A stretch of 18,549 nucleotides of DNA, taken from assembly GCA_964625865.1 (NCBI GenBank), contig CAZVEV010000098.1, forward strand, positions 1-18,549, written 5' to 3'. The notes beneath the pieces were generated by a model, which saw only the letters and a list, made by a program, of their open reading frames with translations, made no database searches and had not been told where the DNA came from. Position numbers and translations under genes: made by a program. Shown here piece after piece: positions 7,526-14,630 of this stretch (positions are counted from its first letter, which is position 1; each line of letters opens with the position of its first letter). Origin of the DNA: CAZVEV01 sp964625865 (lineage in GTDB: Bacteria > Planctomycetota > Phycisphaerae > SM23-33).

Positions 7526-9396
7526 CTCTTGCTCAGCCTCGACATGATCCGCGCGGCGCTGCTGTGCTTGCCCATCGTGCGATACAACTCGGCCAGGCGA
7601 ACGCTCATCTGGTAGTACACCGTCTGGTCGAAGAACATCTTGTCGCCGCTGGGGGGGATCCGGCTCAGCAGGGACTTGTACATCGACTCGGCCCGCGAGG
7701 CCTTGCCGCCCTCGACCAGCAGCGTCGCGGCCCGGTCGGTGGCGGCCAGGACGACTTCGGGCACCTTGATGGCCTTGTCGGCGGCTTGCAGATACGCCTT
7801 CAGCGCCTCATCGTCTCGTCGCTGGGCCGCGTACTCGTTGCCCATCGCGATAAGGATCTCGCCCGCCAGGTCAGGCCGCTTGCCGAAGCAGCGGAGGCAG
7901 TTGCTGTACGTGCGAAGTCGGCCCGGGCCGGAGGGCACGGTGGTGGCCACGTCCAGGACGATCTTGCAGCTATACTCGGGGAACGCGCGGCTGGTGCGCT
8001 CGATGAGGATGTTGAGAAACGCGTCGAGGTCGCCGAGCGGGATCGCGCCGGCCTTACGAAGCTCGACAAGGAACCGCCATCCGGCGCTCAGGGCGAGATT
8101 CCGCTTCAAGGCGGCGGCAAGAAACTCTTCGACGACTCGCGACTTGGTCTTGTTGGTGGCCTTGGCCCACGAGAGGTCGGCCTTTGCGGCGGCCTTGCCT
8201 TTCCGGGCGGCGTAGCTTTCGGCAGCCGTCCGCAGCAGGGCAATGGAGCCGCTCCAGTCAGCCTTGCGGTTGGCGTGAAGATAACGCGAGACGTACAGCG
8301 CTGCGTCGGCCTCCTCCTTCTCCTGCAGCGGCTGAAGCGCCGCATACCCCGCAAGCACAAGTTCCGAGTCCAGCATGGTCCTGCCCGACGCCGGGTCCGT
8401 GACCTTGCCCGTGTAGTACAGGTGCGAACGGTATCGTGCGGTGGTGGCGTCCCATTCGGCCGCACGCCCACCGTCGGTCAGGACCAGCCTCGCCACCCAG
8501 GCGTGACCCACGCCGCCGCCGCTTCGCCCGATGACCACCGCCGCCGGGATCCCCAACGACTTGCACACGTGGGCCGCGTAGTACGCCTGGTCCACGCAGA
8601 CCCCGCCGTACTCGCGCAGGTTCCACAGCGTATACGGATGGCCCGAGATCTTCTTGGCCTTGCCCCGCTTGGAGTAGTCCCTGTCGTAGCGCACGTCGAA
8701 GTAGCTGCGGACCGGACTGCGGTGGCTGCCGTATCTGTCGCGCGCCCACTGGCGCTCGCGCAGAGATATCCGCGTGTCGGCCAGGTAACGAGACAACTCG
8801 TACGGGACGCGCTTCATGTTGTAGGCGAATCGCATCTTCGAACTGTAGTAGCCGAACGATGCGATGAGATTCGCGCGGGCTTGGGGAGGCGTGAAGCGGG
8901 CGTAACGGTCCGCGGAGGTCGCGAACGCGACGGCCAGGTCCGGATAGGCCGCCACGCGCTTGGCATCCGAGGCGTACAGCGTGTGCAGTTGGGCCATCGC
9001 GCGGGCCGGGGTGGGCGTATCGCCGGCCGCGCGGAGCAACAGACGCAGCACGGAGCGATTGGTCACGAGGTACTTGGCGAACTCGGCCTTGCCGACCTTC
9101 ACCGCCTCGGGCAGGGCCTTGGCGGCACGGTGAACGTAGACCAGATCGTTGATCGTCGCCAGGTCCGTCAGCCTCACGCAGGCCGACCGGGCCTGGATGA
9201 GCTTCTCGACGTCCCCCGCCAGCGTCGCGTACTTGCCCGTCGCCACCGCCTCGTCCAGCCACCCCAGCGCCAACTCACCCACCCACGTGTCCTTCGCCGG
9301 CGCCCGGCTCGCCGCAGGCCCGGCCGCCAAAACCGCAGTCAGTGACATCACCACCGTCACCATCGCCGCGCATGTCGTGGACCACCGACTCATCAT
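7522..9396 (-). CDS. Exported transglutaminase-like cysteine protease-fold protein
   Basis: 624 residues from the ATG at 9396. This start overlaps the YhaN-like gene's stop (ATGA, 9393-9396), has GGAG five bases upstream, and opens on a signal peptide of about 26 residues. A start at 9429 would add 11 polar residues before it. The middle carries a transglutaminase-like core: Cys267 in GGVCVDQAYYAA, His298 in GVGHAWV, and Asp316 in EWDATTARY. This is the Cys-His-Asp triad of the papain-like transglutaminase superfamily, which in bacteria is more often a protease or amidase than a crosslinker. The N-terminal about 230 residues are helical. The C-terminal about 170 residues look like TPR-type helical repeats. 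It is third in the operon and is the first protein in it predicted to leave the cytoplasm. Confidence 0.85.
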   Translation of the reverse strand: MMSRWSTTCAAMVTVVMSLTAVLAAGPAASRAPAKDTWVGELALGWLDEAVATGKYATLAGDVEKLIQARSACVRLTDLATINDLVYVHRAAKALPEAVKVGKAEFAKYLVTNRSVLRLLLRAAGDTPTPARAMAQLHTLYASDAKRVAAYPDLAVAFATSADRYARFTPPQARANLIASFGYYSSKMRFAYNMKRVPYELSRYLADTRISLRERQWARDRYGSHRSPVRSYFDVRYDRDYSKRGKAKKISGHPYTLWNLREYGGVCVDQAYYAAHVCKSLGIPAAVVIGRSGGGVGHAWVARLVLTDGGRAAEWDATTARYRSHLYYTGKVTDPASGRTMLDSELVLAGYAALQPLQEKEEADAALYVSRYLHANRKADWSGSIALLRTAAESYAARKGKAAAKADLSWAKATNKTKSRVVEEFLAAALKRNLALSAGWRFLVELRKAGAIPLGDLDAFLNILIERTSRAFPEYSCKIVLDVATTVPSGPGRLRTYSNCLRCFGKRPDLAGEILIAMGNEYAAQRRDDEALKAYLQAADKAIKVPEVVLAATDRAATLLVEGGKASRAESMYKSLLSRIPPSGDKMFFDQTVYYQMSVRLAELYRTMGKHSSAARIMSRLSKR

Positions 9397-12300
9397 GCCG
9401 TCTCCGCCTCGCTGCACATCCGCCACCACGTCTCAAACAGACGCGTGACCTCGTCGACGGTTAGCACGTCGTCGCTGACGTACTCGTTCGCTGCCGCCAG
9501 CACGCGCGCTCTCGCCGTCTCTTCGTTCAACGTCTCATCAGCCGACAGGTGCTCCGATTCCAGGAGTCTCTCCTTCAATGCCGCCGACTTGGCCGGTCCG
9601 AAGCCCGAGACGTCACCGCGCTCAACCGCCTCGATCAACCGTTCGGCGTCCCAGCCGTGTTCGCGGGCAGTGTGGCTCACCTCGTCGATGAAGCGGTCGC
9701 GGACGCCTGCGGCGGTCAGGTCCTCTCGCGTCAGCGGTTTGCCTCGCCCGACCGACCAGGCGCGGGCGAACGCGTCGAGGAGATCTGCTCGCGCGAGTGC
9801 CCGCGCCATCGCGTCGGGGGCGATACAAGCGTCATATGCTCCCGTTTCGGCCAGGCTCCGCAGCGGGCCGATCGTCTCAATCCTCGCCCGTGCGAGGCGA
9901 TGGAGTTGGTCGGCCTCGTCCAGCACGTGCGCCACGTGCGCTCCGGCTGCCCCGGCCGCCGGGTCCAGCGGCGCTGCGCCAAGCGTGCGGACATACTCGC
10001 CCAGCGACGCCTCGCCCGGCGCGGGAACCTCGCGAACGCGGACCGTCGACTCGCTGAGCGGACCGGCCACCACCCCGTCGCGCCGCACGTCACCCAGGTC
10101 GATCAGCCGCGCGTCGGTAATCCCCTCGGCTTCGGCTGCTCTTCGCCACGCCTCTGCGTCGCCCGGCTGACACGTGAAGTAGAACACTTGCCTGCCCTCG
10201 CGCACGAGCGCGAGCAGACAGTCGATGATCGCCTTGAACCGCTCCGGATCGCTACTGGAGAGCACCTCGTCGAGAATAAAAGGCAGGGGCGAGCAGCGAG
10301 CCTCCGCCTCGGCTGCAAACGCCAGCCGCACGGCCAGCAGCAACTGCATTCGCGTCCCGCGCGACAACTCGTCCAGCCCCAGTCCGCGACCGATTGTCGT
10401 GTCGAGCGCCTGGAAGGTCGGCCGGCTCCCGGGCCCATCGGGCTCGGTCTGAAGCTCATAGCGATGATGCGTGAACCGCGCAAACCACTGCCTGGCCCGC
10501 GCGAGCACGTCCGGCTCGCTCTCGGTGCGGTAGTCGGCCTCGATCTTGTCAAGCAGGAACGCCCCCGCCGCCGCGCGGAGCGCCGCGGTTTGCTGGTCGT
10601 CCACGGCCTCCTCGGCGGCTTCAGCCGCCGCCAGCGCGTTCCCCAGATCGTGCCCCTCCCTGGCCCGCTTGATCCTGTCACGAATGGTCCGGATCCGGCC
10701 GAGAATGTCGTCGCGTTCGGCGGCGCTGGCTTGCAGTTCCTGTTCGCGCAAATCGAGCGCCTCGGCGGACAGGGCGACAAGGTCCCCCGCATCCGCAAGT
10801 TGGTCCTCGTAGACGCGCTTTTGGGCTTTCAACTTCTCCAGGTCGGCCTTGGCCTGCCGGTACGCGTCAAGGCGCTCGATCCGTTCGGCCAGCGCCGCAT
10901 CGTCATCGTCGCCAAGCCCCGCGTCTTCAAACACCTTGCGTTTCCTTGCGGTGTATCGCTCGATGTCGGCCCGGGCCCTGTCGGAGTCGCCCCGGGCCGT
11001 CCGCACCTTCTCGCAAGCGTCGGCGTACTGCTCGGCGCGTTTCTTCAACCCGTCGAAAGCGGTCCTGGCCGTGTCGTACGCGCCGCATTCTTCGAGGCCG
11101 TACTCGCCCAGGAAGGCGTTGACCCTGCCCAGCCTCTCGGCGCGTTCGTCATCGGCGGCGGTGGCGTCCTCCTGGGCAGATGCCAATGCCTCCGACGCCT
11201 CTCGATACGCCCGCAAGTTCGTCGCAAGGTCCGTCAGGGGCAGCGTGCCGATATCGGCTTCCAGGCCGAGTTGCTCGGCCAGTTCCGCCCGTTGGGCATC
11301 GAGTCGCTCGGTGTCGGCGGCCAGTTGCTCCAACTGCTGCTCGAGGCTGCGGCGTTCGCCGGCGCGTTGCTCGGCCTGGCGGGCGCGGGCGATGGCGTGT
11401 TCGAGGTCGGTGATGCGTCGTCCGACGGCGTCGGGGCTCCAGGAATCGGGCGCGTCGAGCCCGGTGCGTTCGAACGCGGCCTGGCGTTCGGCGCGGCGAT
11501 CGGAGGGCGGGTTCGCCCGCCCGCGACGTGCGACCACAACTGCCGCCGCGGCGGGCACAAGCAGCGCGGCCCACCACGGGCTGACCGTCAGCGCGATGGT
11601 GAGGGCTGTTACGCCCAGCAGGGCAGACAGGACCAGCACGAGTTCGGCGTTCCGTTTGGCCGATGTGTCATGCACCGAGGCGGGGCCGGCCTCCAGCCAT
11701 TCCCGAAGGATCCCCATCCCCTGGGCCAATACCTCCACGTCGCCCTCGGAGGCCCCCTCGCCGATCAGGGCCAGGCGGGCCTCGACGGCCGATCGCTTCT
11801 CGTGAGCGGTCTGCCGATCGCGGTGGAGGGTCTCGATGGCATCGAGGCTTGCCGTATCGATCGCATCAATCCTGTCCGCATCGATCGCCGCCAGTGATCG
11901 CAGGGCGCTGCGTCGCTTCTTCTCAGCCTGTGCAACGTCACCGCGAGCATCCCGGACGTCTCGCTCGGCTTCCTTCAGGGCTGCCAGGTGGCGCTCCTGC
12001 TCGTCCAGGCGTTCGCTCGCAATGCCGCCCTCGGGCAAAGCGACTTCGGTCTGACGGGCTTCTTGTTGTTCGATGTCCCCCAACGCGTCCTGGAGCCTGT
12101 TCTCGGCGTCCCCGATATCGCTCCGGAAGGTCGCCAACGATTCGTTCTCCCTGCCGCCCAGCCGGTCCATGTCGGGCGGAAATCCCTCCAGGAGTCTGGA
12201 GACCCCCTCGATCGTCTCATGCAGTGCGTTCAGTCCGCGGACGCTCTCGATCTTGCCCAGTTGTCTGCCGGCCTCCTTGGCGTCCCGCGCCTGGTCGGCC

Positions 12301-12851
12301 AGGGCCGACAGGTCGCTCTCCTCCCGGCGCAGCGCCTCGTGAGCCTGCTGGACGCTCCGGACCTGCCTTCCGGCATCGACGAGTTGCTTCTGGGCGGTTC
12401 TGGCCTGGTTCTTCCGGAAATCCGTTATCCGCCCTCGTATCTCGCGGATGTCGTACCCGCCGGCCAGAGCGTGAACGATCTTCTTGGCCCGATCGGTATC
12501 GTTGATCTCGAACAGGTCGTCTATGGTGATGGTGAAGCATCTTGCCAGGTCCGCCGGGGGCAGGCCGTCCGGCTGGGCCGGCCTGTCGTTTCGCAGGAAG
12601 ACGCGGTTATCGGCCTCCAGGTCGATCCGGACGGTCGGTCCGTCATCGGTCCACGTGCTTTCGATGAGCACCGGTCGACGGCCGGCCAGGTGTCCTTCCC
12701 AGAGCAGGCCCCGGATGGCTTCGCACGTGGTGGTCTTGCCGGAGGCATTTGGGCCGACGACGACGTTCAGCCCGTCGGCCAGGTCCTCGTACGACGGCCC
12801 GCCGTCGGGGAAGCCGGGCATCCTGAGGATTCTCAGCCGTTTGAGCTTCAT
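9393..12851 (-). CDS. YhaN-like SMC/Rad50-type ATPase with membrane hairpin and C-terminal extension
   Basis: 1152 residues. Walker A is GPNASGKT (33-40). The ABC signature is ELSRGTRMQL (828-837), and Walker B is PFILDEVL (857-864) followed by SSSDPER. Two long coiled-coil arms lie at about 140-400 and 445-760. Between them, two hydrophobic segments (about 403-422 and 426-441) sit where Rad50 has its zinc hook, as in YhaN-type proteins, so the coil tip may touch the membrane. After the ATPase head, about 220 extra residues (930-1152) are present. They include VSGFGPAKSAALKERL (1081-1096), which resembles a helix-hairpin-helix DNA-binding motif. The start has a strong SD, AAGGAGG, seven bases upstream, and overlaps the nuclease gene's stop as ATGA (12848-12851). 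It should work with that nuclease on DNA ends. Confidence 0.88.
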   Translation of the reverse strand: MKLKRLRILRMPGFPDGGPSYEDLADGLNVVVGPNASGKTTTCEAIRGLLWEGHLAGRRPVLIESTWTDDGPTVRIDLEADNRVFLRNDRPAQPDGLPPADLARCFTITIDDLFEINDTDRAKKIVHALAGGYDIREIRGRITDFRKNQARTAQKQLVDAGRQVRSVQQAHEALRREESDLSALADQARDAKEAGRQLGKIESVRGLNALHETIEGVSRLLEGFPPDMDRLGGRENESLATFRSDIGDAENRLQDALGDIEQQEARQTEVALPEGGIASERLDEQERHLAALKEAERDVRDARGDVAQAEKKRRSALRSLAAIDADRIDAIDTASLDAIETLHRDRQTAHEKRSAVEARLALIGEGASEGDVEVLAQGMGILREWLEAGPASVHDTSAKRNAELVLVLSALLGVTALTIALTVSPWWAALLVPAAAAVVVARRGRANPPSDRRAERQAAFERTGLDAPDSWSPDAVGRRITDLEHAIARARQAEQRAGERRSLEQQLEQLAADTERLDAQRAELAEQLGLEADIGTLPLTDLATNLRAYREASEALASAQEDATAADDERAERLGRVNAFLGEYGLEECGAYDTARTAFDGLKKRAEQYADACEKVRTARGDSDRARADIERYTARKRKVFEDAGLGDDDDAALAERIERLDAYRQAKADLEKLKAQKRVYEDQLADAGDLVALSAEALDLREQELQASAAERDDILGRIRTIRDRIKRAREGHDLGNALAAAEAAEEAVDDQQTAALRAAAGAFLLDKIEADYRTESEPDVLARARQWFARFTHHRYELQTEPDGPGSRPTFQALDTTIGRGLGLDELSRGTRMQLLLAVRLAFAAEAEARCSPLPFILDEVLSSSDPERFKAIIDCLLALVREGRQVFYFTCQPGDAEAWRRAAEAEGITDARLIDLGDVRRDGVVAGPLSESTVRVREVPAPGEASLGEYVRTLGAAPLDPAAGAAGAHVAHVLDEADQLHRLARARIETIGPLRSLAETGAYDACIAPDAMARALARADLLDAFARAWSVGRGKPLTREDLTAAGVRDRFIDEVSHTAREHGWDAERLIEAVERGDVSGFGPAKSAALKERLLESEHLSADETLNEETARARVLAAANEYVSDDVLTVDEVTRLFETWWRMCSEAETA

Positions 12852-14140
12852 GGCTGGTCCTCCTTCTGGGCGAGCATCGCGTCGAGTGCCCTCGTGCCGA
12901 TCGCCAGCAGCGCGGCGGCAAGCTCGTCGTCATCGGCGTCGAGCGCCCGGTCGGTGACGCTCTCGAACTCTCGCCTGATCGTCGAGGTCGCGATGCTCTT
13001 CCGGGCGGCATCGAGGAGGTTGTCATACTCGTCGGCCGGGTCCCGGTCCTGGAGGACGAGCAGGCATCGGGCCAGGAGCCCCGGCGGGTCGTGGGCGTTT
13101 CCGCGCTGGGCGAGGTCTCTGTCCGGCCTCGCGTCGTTGGCGACCTTGGCGTCGACGAAGTAGTCGACGTTTTCGATCGGAAGCGATTCAGTGAAGCTCT
13201 CCCGCATTCCGGCGATAAGGCGGTCAAGGTCGCGATAGACGCCCGTTCGCCCGGTCAGGCGGAGTCGACAGCCGACCGCCCGGAGCGCGTCGGCCTCGCC
13301 GCGTATCCGTTCGTGGAGGGCCTTGAGGGCCTGGCTGATCGTCTGATCGAACGCTTCGGGCTCATCCAGGTCGTTCAGCGGGACGTCAAGGTGCTCCCAC
13401 CGGAGGGGCGCCAGGGGCAGGTGCGAGGCGGCGGGGGGACGGCCCGGTTCGACCTCGATCAGCCACGGGCCGTGCGGGCCGGTCTCGTTGACGTTCAGAC
13501 CCTGGGGCGAGCCGGGGTAGAGAACCAGCGGCCCGGACGGCGAGATGACCTGCGGCTTGTGGATGTGTCCGAGCAGCCACGCGTCGACGGATAGGGCGGC
13601 CAACTCGGCGCGGGCGACCGGGGCGTATCGGCTTCCTGCCGCATCGACGTCACAATGCAGCAGGCCCACCGTCGGCATGCTGCGATCGGCCAGATGCAGA
13701 TCGGTCAACGGGTTGTCACGCTCGTGAACCGCCCGGAAGGACCGTCCGACGATCCGGATCGCATCTCGCCCGTCGAGTTCAAGGACGGTTTCCTGCCACT
13801 GCCCGCCCGCGCCGAGGAGCCGGAAGCCGTCAATCTCGGCGGCCAGGCGGGGAAAGACGTCGAAGTCATGATTGCCCGCCACGGCGAAGACCGGAATGTC
13901 CCTCTCTACGAGACGTTGGACCCCTCGCGCCAGCGCTGCGTACGCCTCGTAGAACTTGTTGTCCTTGTCGACCACGTCGCCGGTGAGGATGACCGCGTCG
14001 ACTTCGTGGTCGATGGCCTTGTCGACGGTGGCTTTCCACACCGCGGCGGGGCCGAACGCGGTGGGGTCGAGATGGTCGGGCAGTCTGCTCGGCGGGCGGC
14101 CGAGATGGACGTCGCCCGTGCATAGGAGTTTCACACCCAT
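12848..14140 (-). CDS. SbcD/Mre11/YhaO-like DNA repair metallophosphoesterase
   Basis: 430 residues from the ATG at 14140. All calcineurin-like nuclease motifs are present in order: GDVHLG (9-14), GDVVDKDN (54-61), GNHD (89-92), LLHCDV with His162, and GHIHKP (191-196). These ligate two metal ions, normally Mn, in Mre11/SbcD-type nucleases acting on double-strand break ends. The C-terminal about 200 residues would contain the ATPase-binding part. The start has AGGAG six bases upstream, whereas an upstream in-frame GTG (14170) lies inside a hairpin. This is the first gene of the five-gene operon and directly overlaps its partner ATPase gene, matching the sbcDC and yhaON pairings. The YhaO/YhaN assignment is preferred over SbcCD because of the membrane hairpin in the ATPase. 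Confidence 0.9.
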   Translation of the reverse strand: MGVKLLCTGDVHLGRPPSRLPDHLDPTAFGPAAVWKATVDKAIDHEVDAVILTGDVVDKDNKFYEAYAALARGVQRLVERDIPVFAVAGNHDFDVFPRLAAEIDGFRLLGAGGQWQETVLELDGRDAIRIVGRSFRAVHERDNPLTDLHLADRSMPTVGLLHCDVDAAGSRYAPVARAELAALSVDAWLLGHIHKPQVISPSGPLVLYPGSPQGLNVNETGPHGPWLIEVEPGRPPAASHLPLAPLRWEHLDVPLNDLDEPEAFDQTISQALKALHERIRGEADALRAVGCRLRLTGRTGVYRDLDRLIAGMRESFTESLPIENVDYFVDAKVANDARPDRDLAQRGNAHDPPGLLARCLLVLQDRDPADEYDNLLDAARKSIATSTIRREFESVTDRALDADDDELAAALLAIGTRALDAMLAQKEDQP

Positions 14141-14146
14141 CGAACG

Positions 14147-14169
14147 CTCCTGCCCCATGAGACGGGGCA
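14147..14169 (-). promoter_or_regulatory. SD AGGAG overlapped by a leader hairpin, nuclease operon
   Basis: On the transcribed strand TGCCCC (14169-14164) pairs with GGGGCA (14156-14151) around a 7-base loop. The last base of the stem is the first base of the AGGAG Shine-Dalgarno (14151-14147), which is six bases before the ATG at 14140. The hairpin could limit ribosome access to the operon, or simply be incidental. It supports the 14140 start over the GTG at 14170. Confidence 0.4.
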
Positions 14170-14185
14170 CGTGTCACCACCGTCC

Positions 14186-14214
14186 ATATTCGCGGAAACG
14201 CCCACCCGTTGCAA
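14186..14214 (-). promoter_or_regulatory. Candidate promoter of the nuclease/ATPase operon
   Basis: TTGCAA (14214-14209, four of six matches to -35) and GAATAT (14191-14186, three of six matches to -10) are 17 bases apart. This would start transcription near 14179, giving a leader of about 40 nt that includes the hairpin at the SD. The -10 box is weak. Confidence 0.25.
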
Positions 14215-14219
14215 GGCAG

Positions 14220-14300
14220 GGTCGTAGGGCGTGCAACTCGCTTGCACGCGGAACGACTGCTCGATCCCTCCCGCGTGCAAACACGCTGCATGTCTTACCC
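14220..14300. repeat. Paired-hairpin repeat (REP/BIME-like), copy A
   Basis: Left hairpin: GCGTGCAA (14229-14236), loop CTCGC, TTGCACGC (14242-14249), a perfect 8-bp stem. A degenerate second hairpin around GCGTGCAAACACG starts at about 14273, 44 bases further on. The first 35 bases (14220-14254) are identical to 14446-14480, and the second halves are also related. It lies in the roughly 490-base gap between the HzsA-related gene and the nuclease gene. Confidence 0.7.
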
Positions 14301-14445
14301 CCGTAGCATCCCGGCCAAGGGGTCTGGCCGCCTCGTGGCCGCCCTTTCTCGACGAAAACGACCCTGCCCCCTGTGACTGCCTCCAAACGCGGCCTGCGGT
14401 ATCGGCCGGGCGTCTATGGCGTTTTCGGAGTATTCAGAGAATCGC
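14301..14445. other. Non-coding spacer between repeat copies
   Basis: No gene, RNA or clear promoter is visible here. The only structure noted is a short GGCCA/TGGCC pairing with a 7-base loop at 14313-14329. Confidence 0.4.
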
Positions 14446-14526
14446 GGTCGTAGGGCGTGCAACTCGCTTGCACGCGGAACAAGTGCCCGATCCATATCCA
14501 CGCGCAAACACGTTTCACGCCCTGTC
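14446..14526. repeat. Paired-hairpin repeat (REP/BIME-like), copy B
   Basis: This is the second copy of the element, 226 bases after copy A. Its first 35 bases are identical and it has the same stem, GCGTGCAA (14455-14462) with TTGCACGC (14468-14475). A diverged second hairpin lies at about 14499-14523, with ACACG as its loop. The 44-base spacing between the two hairpins is the same as in copy A. Confidence 0.7.
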
Positions 14527-14547
14527 TCCTGGATGTGCTTTCGATTT

Positions 14548-14588
14548 GCGGGACCTTCGGTCCCGCGGTGGCCACTGAAGTGGCCACC
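14548..14588 (-). terminator. Tandem hairpins after the HzsA-related gene
   Basis: Two perfect inverted repeats lie side by side. GCGGGACC/GGTCCCGC (14548-14566) is an 8-bp stem with a 3-base loop. GGTGGCCACT/AGTGGCCACC (14567-14588) is a 10-bp stem that would realistically close as 9 bp over a TGAA loop. They begin about 40 bases past the stop codon at 14631. No T tract follows on either strand, so they may protect the 3' end, or be a mobile repeat, rather than act as a rho-independent terminator. Confidence 0.45.
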
Positions 14589-14630
14589 CCTCGTCGCGTG
14601 TTCGGCGGGGGGCATTGCCTTCGGTACGCG

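Noticed and set aside
7513..9345. Long plus-strand open frame opposite the transglutaminase-like gene
   Set aside because: The minus-strand frame has a signal peptide and a Cys-His-Asp triad; the plus frame has no recognisable feature.
9549..11897. Long plus-strand open frame opposite the YhaN-like gene
   Set aside because: It is antisense to a gene with clear Walker A, signature and Walker B motifs. It has Arg/Gly/Pro-rich composition without domains, as expected from GC-rich codon bias.
14220..14526. CRISPR-like repeat pair
   Set aside because: There are only two copies 226 bases apart, each a hairpin pair, with no regular spacers and no cas genes. They fit a REP-like element better.
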